The notes: generated by a model from the letters alone, not told the origin. A DNA stretch of 36,389 nucleotides from Stenotrophomonas maltophilia (GCA_002435595.1 DJBL01000002.1:1-36389), one strand, 5' to 3'; shown: positions 20,235 to 28,859, counted from the stretch's first letter. Numbers and translations are program-made.

Positions 20235-20282
20235 TGTTTCAATGTTTCAGTGCCTGCATGGTACCGCTGTTTCAATGTTTCA
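20235..20282. promoter_or_regulatory. Two TGTTTCAATGTTTCA boxes, probable PrpR enhancer sites
   Basis: The 15-mer TGTTTCAATGTTTCA occurs identically at 20235-20249 and 20268-20282, start to start 33 bp apart, close to three helical turns. Each box is itself a direct repeat of TGTTTCA with an 8-bp period. They lie 54-102 bp upstream of the sigma-54 promoter, the right place for an activator of this class. The first box also lies next to the prpR start codon. Confidence 0.8.
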
Positions 20283-20336
20283 AAGTGGAACGTTGCGGTG
20301 CACGCAGGGTGGTAATGAAATCAGACACTTGGCAGT

Positions 20337-20351
20337 TGGCACGCCCCTTGC
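20337..20351 (+). promoter_or_regulatory. Sigma-54 (-24/-12) promoter of the prp operon
   Basis: TGGCACG (20337-20343), four C, and TTGC (20348-20351) match the sigma-54 consensus with the exact spacing of the -24 GG and -12 GC elements. Transcription should start near 20363, giving a leader of about 23 bases before prpB. It fits the divergent sigma-54 activator PrpR. Confidence 0.93.
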
Positions 20352-20385
20352 GCTTCAGTACCGGTCACTCACGATGGAATGCCGC

Positions 20386-21276
20386 ATGAGCACCCCTGTT
20401 TCTTCCGCTGGCGCCCGTTTCCGCGCCGCACTGGCTGCCGAATCGCCGTTGCAGGTGATCGGCGCGATCAACGCCAACCACGCCCTGCTGGCCCAGCGGG
20501 CCGGCTACCGCGCCATCTACCTGTCCGGCGGCGGCGTCGCGGCCGGCTCGCTGGGCCTGCCGGACCTGGGCATCAACACCTTGGAAGACGTGCTGATCGA
20601 CGTCCGCCGTATCACCGATGTGTGCGACCTGCCGCTGATGGTGGATATCGACACCGGTTTCGGGCCGAGCGCGTTCAACATCGCGCGCACGGTCAAGTCG
20701 CTGATCAAGGCCGGCGCGGCCGCCTGCCACATTGAAGACCAAGTCGGCGCCAAACGCTGCGGCCACCGCCCGGGCAAGGAAATCGTTACCCAGGGCGAGA
20801 TGGTGGACCGGGTCAAGGCTGCCGCCGATGCCAGGACCGACCCGGACTTCTTCCTGATCGCGCGCACCGATGCCATCCAGGTGGACGGCGTGGATGCGGC
20901 CATCGAGCGCGCCATCGCCTGCGTGGAGGCCGGTGCCGACGGCATCTTCGCCGAGGCCGCCTACGACCTGGCCACCTACCGCCGTTTCGTCGACGCGGTG
21001 AAGGTGCCGGTGCTGGCCAACATCACCGAATTCGGCAAGACCCCGCTGTTCACCCGCGATGAACTGGCCTCGGCCGGTGTCGCCATCCAGCTGTTCCCGC
21101 TGTCTGCGTTCCGTGCCGCCAACAAGGCCGCCGAGAACGTGTATGAGACCATCCGCCGCGACGGCCATCAGCGTAATGTGGTCGATGCGATGCAGACGCG
21201 CGAAGAACTGTACGACCGTATCGGCTACCACGCCTTCGAGCAGCAGCTCGACGCGCTGTTCGCCGCCAAGAAGTAA
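20386..21276 (+). CDS. prpB: 2-methylisocitrate lyase
   Basis: Encodes 296 residues from the ATG at 20386, which has TGGAA nine bases upstream; the in-frame ATG at 20374 is less likely because it sits only about 11 bases after the predicted transcription start and has no Shine-Dalgarno. The isocitrate-lyase-family active-site loop is AKRCGH, with the catalytic cysteine; the metal-binding VDIDTGFG and HIEDQ are also present. It cleaves 2-methylisocitrate to pyruvate and succinate in the cytoplasm, the last step of the 2-methylcitrate cycle. Normal length. First gene of the sigma-54 operon; prpC follows 29 bases later. Confidence 0.97.
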   Translation: MSTPVSSAGARFRAALAAESPLQVIGAINANHALLAQRAGYRAIYLSGGGVAAGSLGLPDLGINTLEDVLIDVRRITDVCDLPLMVDIDTGFGPSAFNIARTVKSLIKAGAAACHIEDQVGAKRCGHRPGKEIVTQGEMVDRVKAAADARTDPDFFLIARTDAIQVDGVDAAIERAIACVEAGADGIFAEAAYDLATYRRFVDAVKVPVLANITEFGKTPLFTRDELASAGVAIQLFPLSAFRAANKAAENVYETIRRDGHQRNVVDAMQTREELYDRIGYHAFEQQLDALFAAKK

Positions 21277-21305
21277 CCCGGCACCACTTGTTTTCTGGAG
21301 GGATC

Positions 21306-22463
21306 ATGAGCGAAGCAACCACCGCACCCGGCTTCAAGCCGAAGAAATCCGTCGCCCTGTCCGGCACCGCCGCCGGCAACACCGCGCTGTGCACCGTCGG
21401 CCGCAGCGGCAACGACCTGCATTACCGCGGTTACGACATCCTGGACCTGGCCAACACCAGTGAGTTCGAGGAAATCGCCCACCTGCTGGTGCACGGCAAG
21501 CTGCCCACCCGCGCCGAGCTGGTGGCCTACAAGTCCAAGCTGAAGTCGCTGCGCGGCATCCCGGCCGCGGTCAAGGCCGCGCTGGAGGAACTGCCGCCGT
21601 CGGCGCACCCGATGGACGTGATGCGCACCGGCGTGTCGGTGCTAGGCTGCGTGTCGCCGGAAAAGGACGACCACAACCACCCCGGCGCGCGCGACATCGC
21701 CGACAAGCTGATGGCCTGCCTGGGCTCGATGCTGCTGTACTGGTACCACTGGAGCCACAACGGCCGCGCCATCGACGTGGAAACCGACGATGACTCCATC
21801 GGCGGCCACTTCCTGCACCTGCTGCACGGTGAGAAGCCGCAGGATTCGTGGGTCAAGGCGATGCACACCTCGCTGATCCTGTACGCCGAGCACGAGTTCA
21901 ACGCCTCCACCTTTGCCTGCCGCGTCATCGCCGGCACCGGCAGCGACATGTACAGCTGCATCACCGGCGGCATCGGCGCGCTGCGCGGCCCCAAGCACGG
22001 TGGCGCCAATGAAGTGGCCTTCGAAGTGCAGAAGCGCTACGACAGCCCGGACGACGCCGAGGCCGATATCAAGGCCCGGGTCGAGCGCAAGGAAGTGGTG
22101 ATCGGTTTCGGCCACCCGGTCTACACCGTGAGCGACCCGCGCAACAACGTCATCAAGGAAGTGGCGCGCGAGCTGTCGGCCGAGCAGCAGAACGTGAAGA
22201 TGTTCGACATTGCCGAGCGCCTGGAAACGGTGATGTGGGACATCAAGAAGATGTTCCCCAACCTGGACTGGTTCAGCGCGGTCAGCTACCACATGATGGG
22301 CGTGCCGACGGCGATGTTCACCCCGCTGTTCGTCATCGCGCGCACCTCCGGCTGGAGCGCGCACATCATCGAACAGCGCATCGACGGCAAGATCATCCGC
22401 CCCAGCGCCAACTACACCGGCCCGGAAGACCAGGCCTTCGTGCCGATCGACCAGCGCAGGTGA
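21306..22463 (+). CDS. prpC: 2-methylcitrate synthase
   Basis: Encodes 385 residues from the ATG at 21306, preceded by GGAGGG; an upstream in-frame start at 21288 would overlap that site. It belongs to the citrate synthase family, with active-site histidines in GPKHGGANE and GFGHPVY and the aspartate in NLDWFSAVSYHMMG. The short form, DWFSA and the prp context point to 2-methylcitrate synthase (propionyl-CoA + oxaloacetate) rather than the main citrate synthase. Two hairpins follow before acnD. Confidence 0.97.
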   Translation: MSEATTAPGFKPKKSVALSGTAAGNTALCTVGRSGNDLHYRGYDILDLANTSEFEEIAHLLVHGKLPTRAELVAYKSKLKSLRGIPAAVKAALEELPPSAHPMDVMRTGVSVLGCVSPEKDDHNHPGARDIADKLMACLGSMLLYWYHWSHNGRAIDVETDDDSIGGHFLHLLHGEKPQDSWVKAMHTSLILYAEHEFNASTFACRVIAGTGSDMYSCITGGIGALRGPKHGGANEVAFEVQKRYDSPDDAEADIKARVERKEVVIGFGHPVYTVSDPRNNVIKEVARELSAEQQNVKMFDIAERLETVMWDIKKMFPNLDWFSAVSYHMMGVPTAMFTPLFVIARTSGWSAHIIEQRIDGKIIRPSANYTGPEDQAFVPIDQRR

Positions 22464-22475
22464 TGTGTTCCTCCC

Positions 22476-22533
22476 GCACCCGGTAACGGGTGCAACGCGG
22501 AGCGGGCTGGCCATGCCAGCCCGTCTCCGTTGC
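22476..22533 (+). repeat. Two hairpins between prpC and acnD
   Basis: GCACCCG (22476-22482) and CGGGTGC (22487-22493) form a 7-bp stem with the loop GTAA. Overlapping it by two bases, an arm from 22492 to 22511 pairs with 22515-22533 across CAT; the 8 bp GGGCTGGC/GCCAGCCC core extends to an outer GCAACG/CGTTGC pair with one bulge. The two stems compete for the shared bases. A CCCTTTTT tract comes later (22547-22554), so part of the transcripts might end here. Confidence 0.65.
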
Positions 22534-22601
22534 GGCGTCGCCACTCCCTTTTTGCCGGTGTCACGACGCCCCGGCCCGCCAACAAGCAGCTATCGCCAGC
22601 C

Positions 22602-25217
22602 ATGAATACTCAGTACCGCAAGAATCTCCCCGGCACCGCGCTGGACTATTTCGATACCCGGGCCGCGGTCGACGCGATCCAGCCCGGCGCCTATGCCACG
22701 CTGCCGTATACCTCGCGCGTGCTGGCCGAAAACCTGGTGCGCCGCTGCGACCCGGCCACCCTGGAGGCCTCGCTGCGGCAGCTGATCGAGCGCCGCCAGG
22801 ACCTGGACTTCCCGTGGTTCCCGGCGCGGGTGGTGTGCCATGACATCCTCGGCCAGACCGCGCTGGTGGACCTGGCCGGCCTGCGCGATGCGATCGCCGA
22901 TGCCGGTGGCGACCCGGCCCAGATCAACCCGGTGGTACCCACCCAGCTGATCGTCGATCACTCGCTGGCAGTGGAATTCCCCGGCTTCGACAAGGCCGCG
23001 TTCGAGAAGAACCGCGCCATCGAGGACCGTCGCAATGAAGACCGCTTCCACTTCATCAACTGGACCAAGAAGGCGTTCAAGAACGTCGACGTGATTCCGC
23101 CGGGCAACGGGATCATGCATCAGATCAACCTGGAGAAGATGTCCCCGGTGGTGCAGGTGCGCGACGGCGTGGCCTTCCCCGATACCTGCGTGGGCACCGA
23201 CAGCCATACCCCGCACGTGGACGCGCTGGGCGTGATCGCCATCGGCGTGGGGGGGCTGGAAGCGGAAAGCGTGATGCTCGGCCGCGCATCGTGGATGCGC
23301 CTGCCGGACATCATCGGTGTGGAACTCACCGGCCGCCCGCAGCCGGGCATCACCTGCACCGACATCGTGCTGGCGCTGACCGAGTACCTGCGCAAGGAGC
23401 GCGTGGTAGGGGCGTGGATCGAGTTCTTCGGGGAAGGCGCCACCGCGCTGACCATCGGTGACCGCGCCACCATCTCCAACATGACCCCGGAGTTCGGTGC
23501 CACCGCGGCGATGTTCTCCATCGACCAGCAGACCCTGGACTACCTGCGCCTGACCGGCCGCGAGGAAGCCCAGGTGCAGCTGGTGGAAACCTACGCCAAG
23601 GCCACCGGCCTGTGGTCGGACGACCTGGCCAACGTGCAGTACGAGCGCGTGCTGCAGTTCGACCTGTCCAGCGTGGTGCGCAACATGGCCGGCCCGTCCA
23701 ACCCGCACAAGCGCGTGGCCACCCGCGACCTGGCCGCACGCGGCATCGCCGACGAAGCCAAGCTGGCCTCCGGCAAGCTGGAACAGGAACAGGGGCTGAT
23801 GCCCGATGGCGCGGTGATCATCGCCGCCATCACCAGCTGCACCAACACCAGCAACCCGCGCAACGTCATCTCCGCCGCGCTGCTGGCGCGCAACGCCAAC
23901 CGCGCCGGCCTGACCCGCAAGCCGTGGGTGAAGAGCTCGCTGGCGCCCGGTTCCAAGGCCGTGCAGCTGTACCTGGAAGAGGCCGGCCTGCTGGGCGACC
24001 TGGAACAGATGGGCTTTGGCATCGTCGCCTTCGCGTGCACCACCTGCAACGGCATGAGCGGCGCGCTGGACCCCAAGATCCAGCAGGAGGTGATTGACCG
24101 CGATCTGTACGCCACCGCCGTGCTGTCGGGCAACCGCAACTTCGACGGGCGCATCCATCCGTATGCCAAGCAGGCGTTCCTGGCCTCCCCGCCGCTGGTG
24201 GTGGCCTATGCGATCGCCGGCACGGTGCGCTTTGATATCGAGAAGGACGCGCTGGGCCATGATGCCGATGGCAACCCGATCACGCTGAAGGACCTGTGGC
24301 CCAGCGACGCCGAGATCGATGCGGTGGTCAAGGCCTGCGTCAAGCCGGAACAGTTCCGCCAGGTCTACGACCCGATGTTCACCTTCAAGGTGGAGCACGG
24401 CGCGCCGATCAGCCCGCTGTATGCGTGGCGTGCGCAGAGCACCTACATTCGTCGTCCGCCCTACTGGGAGGGCGCACTGGCCGGTGCGCGCTCGCTCAGT
24501 GGCATGCGTCCGCTGGCCGTGCTCGGCGACAACATCACCACCGACCACCTGTCCCCGTCCAACGCGATCATGGCCAGCAGCGCCGCCGGTGAGTACCTGG
24601 CCAGGATGGGCCTGCCGGAAGAGGACTTCAATTCCTACGCCACCCACCGTGGCGACCACCTCACCGCGCAGCGCGCCACCTTCGCCAACCCCAAGCTGAT
24701 CAACGAAATGGCCGTGGTCGATGGCCAGGTGAAGCAGGGCTCGCTGGCGCGCGTGGAGCCGGAAGGGCAGGTCACCCGCATGTGGGAGGCCATTGAAACC
24801 TACATGGCGCGCAAGCAGCCGTTGATCATCATTGCCGGTGCCGACTACGGCCAGGGCAGCTCGCGCGACTGGGCCGCCAAGGGCGTGCGCCTGGCCGGCG
24901 TGGAGGCGATTGCCGCCGAGGGCTTCGAACGCATCCACCGCACCAACCTGATCGGCATGGGCGTGCTGCCGCTGGAGTTCAAGCCCGGCGTCAACCGCAA
25001 GACCCTGGGCATCGACGGCACCGAGACCTTCGATGTGATCGGCGAGCGCGTGCCGCGCGCCGAGCTCACCCTGGTGATCCAGCGCCGCAACGGCGAACAG
25101 CTGATGGTGCCGGTCACCTGCCGGCTGGACACCGCCGAGGAAGTGTCGATCTACGAGGCCGGTGGCGTGCTGCAGCGCTTCGCCCAGGATTTCCTGGAAG
25201 CTGCGCAGGTGGCGTGA
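22602..25217 (+). CDS. acnD: Fe-S 2-methylcitrate dehydratase
   Basis: Encodes 871 residues from the ATG at 22602, giving the typical AcnD N-terminus MNTQYRKNLPGTALDYFD; the frame is open from 22530 but that region carries the hairpin and T-rich tract. It is an aconitase-family protein: [4Fe-4S] ligands Cys413 (ITSCTNTS), Cys479 and Cys482 (ACTTCNG), and the swivelling C-terminal domain with YGQGSSRDWAAKG. AcnD dehydrates 2-methylcitrate to a 2-methylaconitate isomer and needs PrpF, encoded two genes on. The Shine-Dalgarno is weak. Confidence 0.96.
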   Translation: MNTQYRKNLPGTALDYFDTRAAVDAIQPGAYATLPYTSRVLAENLVRRCDPATLEASLRQLIERRQDLDFPWFPARVVCHDILGQTALVDLAGLRDAIADAGGDPAQINPVVPTQLIVDHSLAVEFPGFDKAAFEKNRAIEDRRNEDRFHFINWTKKAFKNVDVIPPGNGIMHQINLEKMSPVVQVRDGVAFPDTCVGTDSHTPHVDALGVIAIGVGGLEAESVMLGRASWMRLPDIIGVELTGRPQPGITCTDIVLALTEYLRKERVVGAWIEFFGEGATALTIGDRATISNMTPEFGATAAMFSIDQQTLDYLRLTGREEAQVQLVETYAKATGLWSDDLANVQYERVLQFDLSSVVRNMAGPSNPHKRVATRDLAARGIADEAKLASGKLEQEQGLMPDGAVIIAAITSCTNTSNPRNVISAALLARNANRAGLTRKPWVKSSLAPGSKAVQLYLEEAGLLGDLEQMGFGIVAFACTTCNGMSGALDPKIQQEVIDRDLYATAVLSGNRNFDGRIHPYAKQAFLASPPLVVAYAIAGTVRFDIEKDALGHDADGNPITLKDLWPSDAEIDAVVKACVKPEQFRQVYDPMFTFKVEHGAPISPLYAWRAQSTYIRRPPYWEGALAGARSLSGMRPLAVLGDNITTDHLSPSNAIMASSAAGEYLARMGLPEEDFNSYATHRGDHLTAQRATFANPKLINEMAVVDGQVKQGSLARVEPEGQVTRMWEAIETYMARKQPLIIIAGADYGQGSSRDWAAKGVRLAGVEAIAAEGFERIHRTNLIGMGVLPLEFKPGVNRKTLGIDGTETFDVIGERVPRAELTLVIQRRNGEQLMVPVTCRLDTAEEVSIYEAGGVLQRFAQDFLEAAQVA

Positions 25218-25225
25218 TGGCAACA

Positions 25226-25252
25226 CGGGCGCGCATCCGCTGTGCGCGCCCG
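25226..25252 (+). repeat. Hairpin directly after acnD
   Basis: CGGGCGCGC (25226-25234) and GCGCGCCCG (25244-25252) form a perfect 9-bp stem with a nine-base loop, starting eight bases after the acnD stop. No T-run. It may protect the acnD message or separate it from the membrane-protein gene. Confidence 0.55.
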
Positions 25253-25304
25253 CAGCGTCGGTGGCATGGGGCCGACGACGCGCTGGCAGGCGATTCCAGA
25301 CAGG

Positions 25305-26024
25305 ATGATCGGCGACATGTTCTACACCGTGGCGGGCATCATCAACACCGCATTCATCCTGCTCAGCCTGGTCGGCGTAGGGGCGCAGCTGCGCAAGGTC
25401 CGGGTGCGCCGCCGCGCAGGCGCGGCCAACGGTGCCGCCACCGACATCCTGTCGCTCAACCAGTTCACGGTCAGTTTCCTGGCCTATCTGTCGTTCTTCG
25501 TCTACGGCTACACCATCCAGCCGTTCAACCATTTCATTGTCTGGCCACGCCTGCTCGCCTCGGTGCTGGTGCTGCTGATCCTGCGCGAGATATGGACGGA
25601 CCGGCGCAGCCGTGCGGCGAGCACCACGCTGGCGCTGGCCGGCCTGGCGCTGCCGTGCGCGCTGGCCGGGCTGGTCTGGGGGCAGCGCCACGTGGACGAA
25701 GGGCGGGTGCTGGCCGCGGCGATGATCGTGGCGATCACCGCGCTGCTGGCGCAGGGCTACGCGCACCAGATCCTGCTGATCTGGCGCTCCGGCCGCACCG
25801 GTGCGGTATCGCTGCGGATGAGCCAGATGATCCTGCTGATGGATATTTCCACGGTCGTGTTCGCCTTCGCGATGGGGCTGCACCTGGGCTGGCCGTTGTT
25901 GCTGCTGGCCGTGGTCAGCGGCAGCACCAAGCTGGCCATCCTGTGGCTGTTCCGCTGGGAGCGCCGCAGCGCCCTGGCCGCGTACAAACGTCATCCTCTT
26001 CCCGCGCTGGTCGCCCAGCGCTGA
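25305..26024 (+). CDS. PQ-loop-like membrane protein inside the prp operon
   Basis: Encodes 239 residues from the ATG at 25305. The frame opens at 25242, and starts at 25266 or 25317 are also possible, the latter with AGGA 11 bases upstream. About seven hydrophobic segments are visible. Two internal units look alike: QLRKV followed by ATDILSLNQFTVSFLAY, and HQILLIWRSGRTGAVSLRMSQMILL. Each has a glutamine, a basic stretch and a following S-L, as in PQ-loop (SWEET/MtN3-like) repeats, though the proline is missing, so the family call is tentative. It ends 28 bases before prpF and is co-directional, so it should be induced with the pathway. A transport or sensing role for propionate or a methylcitrate intermediate is a guess from context. 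Confidence 0.7.
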   Translation: MIGDMFYTVAGIINTAFILLSLVGVGAQLRKVRVRRRAGAANGAATDILSLNQFTVSFLAYLSFFVYGYTIQPFNHFIVWPRLLASVLVLLILREIWTDRRSRAASTTLALAGLALPCALAGLVWGQRHVDEGRVLAAAMIVAITALLAQGYAHQILLIWRSGRTGAVSLRMSQMILLMDISTVVFAFAMGLHLGWPLLLLAVVSGSTKLAILWLFRWERRSALAAYKRHPLPALVAQR

Positions 26025-26052
26025 TCTTCACGAGACTTTCAAGGCATCCGTT

Positions 26053-27243
26053 ATGACCTTCCTCCCCCAGCGCCGCATTCCCGCCACCTACCTGCGCGGC
26101 GGCACCAGCAAGGGCGTGTTCTTCCGGCTGACCGACCTGCCGATGGCGGCGCAGTCGCCGGGCCCGGCCCGCGATGCACTGCTGATGCGCGTGATCGGCT
26201 CGCCCGACCCGTATGCCAAGCACACCGACGGCATGGGTGGGGCCACCTCCAGCACCAGCAAATGCGTGATCATCGCCGCCGCCTCGGTGCCCGACCACGA
26301 CGTGGACTATCTGTATGGCCAGGTTGCCATCGACACCGCGTTCGTGGACTGGAGCGGCAACTGCGGCAACCTCAGCACGGCGGTGGGCCCGTTCGCGATC
26401 AGCAACGGCTTCATCGACCCGACGCGCATCCCCCGCAACGGCACCTGCACCGTGCGGATCTGGCAGGCCAATATCGGCAAGACCATCCTGGCCCACGTGC
26501 CGATCGTGGATGGGCAGGTACAGGAAAGCGGTGACTTCGAGCTGGACGGGGTGACCTTCCCGGCCGCGGAGATCGTGCTGGAATTCCTGGATCCCTCCGA
26601 TGACGGCGACGGCGAGGGCGGCGCGATGTTCCCCACCGGCAACCTGGTCGACACCCTGGACGTGCCCGGCGTGGGCAGCTTCGCGGTGACGATGATCACC
26701 GCCGGCATTCCCACCATCTTCCTCAACGCCGCCGACCTGGGCTACACCGGCACCGAACTGCAGCCGGCGATCAACGAGGACAAGGCCGCGCTGGCCCGGT
26801 TCGAGGCGATCCGCGCGCACGGTGCGGTGCGCATGGGCCTGATCGACCACATCGACCAGGCCGCCACGCGCCAGCACACGCCGAAGGTGGCGTTCGTCGC
26901 CCCGGCGCAGGACTACGTGTCCTCCAGCGGCAAGCAGATCGCGGCCGGCAGCATCGACCTGCACGCGCGCGCACTGTCGATGGGCAAGCTGCACCACGCC
27001 ATGATGGGCACCGCAGCGGTAGCCATCGGTACCGCCGCGGCGATTCCCGGCACGCTGGTCAACCTGGCCGCCGGGGGCGGCGAGCGTGACGCGGTGACCT
27101 TCGGGCATCCGTCCGGCACGCTGCGGGTGGGCGCCGAGGCGCGCCTCGTTGACGGCCAGTGGACGGTCACCAAGGCCATCATGAGCCGCAGTGCACGCGT
27201 GCTGATGGAAGGCGCCGTGCGGGTACCCGCCGACACCTTGTAG
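26053..27243 (+). CDS. prpF: 2-methylaconitate cis-trans isomerase
   Basis: Encodes 396 residues with the family N-terminus RIPATYLRGGTSKGVFF, which contains the active-site region of PrpF (a diaminopimelate-epimerase-like fold), and GGATSSTSKCVII further on. PrpF converts the 2-methylaconitate made by AcnD into the cis form that aconitase can hydrate, and it is normally encoded beside acnD; here a membrane protein gene separates them. AAGG lies eight bases before the ATG. Normal length. Confidence 0.96.
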   Translation: MTFLPQRRIPATYLRGGTSKGVFFRLTDLPMAAQSPGPARDALLMRVIGSPDPYAKHTDGMGGATSSTSKCVIIAAASVPDHDVDYLYGQVAIDTAFVDWSGNCGNLSTAVGPFAISNGFIDPTRIPRNGTCTVRIWQANIGKTILAHVPIVDGQVQESGDFELDGVTFPAAEIVLEFLDPSDDGDGEGGAMFPTGNLVDTLDVPGVGSFAVTMITAGIPTIFLNAADLGYTGTELQPAINEDKAALARFEAIRAHGAVRMGLIDHIDQAATRQHTPKVAFVAPAQDYVSSSGKQIAAGSIDLHARALSMGKLHHAMMGTAAVAIGTAAAIPGTLVNLAAGGGERDAVTFGHPSGTLRVGAEARLVDGQWTVTKAIMSRSARVLMEGAVRVPADTL

Positions 27244-27261
27244 GTTCAACAGGAGATCGCG

Positions 27262-28719
27262 ATGTCCGGTCACGACAGCAACGCACACCAACGGCCGCCG
27301 TGGGATGCGGTCATGACCGACATCGTCGACTACGTGCGCGGCTACAAGGTGGAGTCGCCGCTGGCGTTCACCACCGCACGGCATTGCCTGATCGACACCC
27401 TCGGCTGCGGACTGGCCGCGCTGGCGTTCCCGGCCTGCAGCAAGCTGCTCGGTCCGCTGGTGCCCGGCGGCGGCGTGGTCAACGGTGCGCGCGTGCCCGG
27501 CACCCGTTTCGAACTGGACCCGGTGCAGGGCGCCTTCAACATCGGCACGATGGTGCGCTGGCTGGACTTCAACGACACCTGGCTGGCCGCCGAGTGGGGC
27601 CATCCCTCGGACAACCTCGGCGGCATCCTGGCCACCGCCGACTGGCTCAGCCGCAATGCGCAGGCGCTGCGGCGGCCGCCGCTGACCATGCGCGACGTGC
27701 TGGCGGCGATGGTCAAGGCGCACGAGATCCAGGGCTGCCTGGCCCTGGAAAACGCCTTCAACCGGGTCGGGCTGGACCACGTGGTGCTGGTCAAGGTGGC
27801 CTCCACCGCCGTGGTCGCGCATCTGCTCGGGCTGGACCGCGAGCACATGCTCAACGCGGTCTCGCTGGCCTGGGTGGACGGGCAGTCCCTGCGGACCTAC
27901 CGCCATGCCCCCAACACCGGCTCGCGCAAGAGCTGGGCCGCCGGCGATGCCACCAGCCGCGCGGTGCGCCTGGCGCTGATGGCCGCCGCAGGCGAGATGG
28001 GCTACCCCAGCGCGCTGACCGCGCCCACCTGGGGCTTCTATGACGTCTCCTTCGGCGGCCAGCCGTTCCGCTTCCAGCGCCCCTATGGCAGCTACGTGAT
28101 GGAAAACGTGCTGTTCAAGATCAGCTACCCGGCCGAGTTCCACGGGCAGACTGCCGTGGAGGCGGCGATGCAGCTGCACGCGCGGATGCGCGCGGCCGGC
28201 AAGCGCAGCGAGGACATCGCCCACATCACCTTGCGCACGCAGCAGGCCTGCCTGCGCATCATCGATAAGCCCGGCCCCCTGCATAACCCGGCCGACCGCG
28301 ATCACTGCGTGCAGTACATGGTGGCCATCGCGCTGATCTTTGGCCGGCTGGTGGCCGAGGACTACGAGGACGACGTGGCCGCTGACCCGCGCATCGATGC
28401 GCTGCGGGCGAAGATCACCTGCGTGGAGGAGCCGCGCTACACCGCCGATTACCTGGATCCGGACAAGCGCAGCATCGCCAATGCGCTGGAGATGGTCTTC
28501 GCCGATGGCAGCCGCCTGGAGGCCGCGGTGGAGTACCCGCTGGGCCACGCCCGCCGCCGTGCCGAAGGCATCCCCCTGCTGGAGGACAAGTTCCGCGCGC
28601 ACCTGGCGGCCACCTTCCCGACCCGGCAGCAGCGCCGCATCCTGGACGCCTCGCTGGACCCGGTCGTGCTGGAAGCGATGCCCGTACACGACTACGTAGA
28701 CCTTTACGTCCCCGGGTAG
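27262..28719 (+). CDS. prpD: 2-methylcitrate dehydratase, MmgE/PrpD family
   Basis: Encodes 485 residues with AGGAG before the ATG. Typical PrpD features are the helical N-terminus (VDYVRGYKVESPLAFTTARHCLIDTLGCGLAAL), MVRWLDFNDTWLAAEWGHPSDNLGGIL, and NTGSRKSWAAGDATSRAVRLA. PrpD is a cofactor-free dehydratase that makes cis-2-methylaconitate directly, so the operon codes two routes for one step. The stop codon TAG is part of a GTAG palindrome. Last gene of the operon. Confidence 0.95.
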   Translation: MSGHDSNAHQRPPWDAVMTDIVDYVRGYKVESPLAFTTARHCLIDTLGCGLAALAFPACSKLLGPLVPGGGVVNGARVPGTRFELDPVQGAFNIGTMVRWLDFNDTWLAAEWGHPSDNLGGILATADWLSRNAQALRRPPLTMRDVLAAMVKAHEIQGCLALENAFNRVGLDHVVLVKVASTAVVAHLLGLDREHMLNAVSLAWVDGQSLRTYRHAPNTGSRKSWAAGDATSRAVRLALMAAAGEMGYPSALTAPTWGFYDVSFGGQPFRFQRPYGSYVMENVLFKISYPAEFHGQTAVEAAMQLHARMRAAGKRSEDIAHITLRTQQACLRIIDKPGPLHNPADRDHCVQYMVAIALIFGRLVAEDYEDDVAADPRIDALRAKITCVEEPRYTADYLDPDKRSIANALEMVFADGSRLEAAVEYPLGHARRRAEGIPLLEDKFRAHLAATFPTRQQRRILDASLDPVVLEAMPVHDYVDLYVPG

Positions 28720-28738
28720 CGCCGACCGCTGCTCGGCG
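28716..28738 (+). repeat. SMAG-like GTAG palindrome overlapping the prpD stop
   Basis: GTAG (28716-28719) is followed by CGCCGA (28720-28725), a seven-base loop, and TCGGCG (28733-28738). Three of its bases form the prpD stop codon. It is a single unit without a CTAC partner. It may stabilise the 3' end of the prp message. Confidence 0.65.
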
Positions 28739-28827
28739 GCTCGCGGGCGGACGTCCTGCGCCGGTCATGCCTGGCCGCCCCCCCGCCACCGGCGCTTCAC
28801 CTCCCCCCGCCCGGCAGGGCCGCCGCT

Positions 28828-28852
28828 TATACTGGCCGCCTTGATCAAGGAG
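28828..28852 (+). promoter_or_regulatory. Possible -10 box and strong RBS for the macroglobulin gene
   Basis: TATACT (28828-28833) is a good -10, but no matching -35 lies at the right distance in the C-rich stretch before it. AAGGAG (28847-28852) sits seven bases before the ATG at 28860. If the -10 is used, the leader is only about 20 bases. Confidence 0.4.
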
Positions 28853-28859
28853 CGACGTC

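Noticed and set aside
22590..25994. Very long minus-strand open frames, for example 1134 codons opposite acnD, 1182 codons at 30462-34010 and 706 codons at 1287-3407.
   Set aside because: They mirror well-recognised genes on the other strand, are rich in His/Arg/Gln/Gly as expected of antisense frames in GC-rich codons, and show no family motif.
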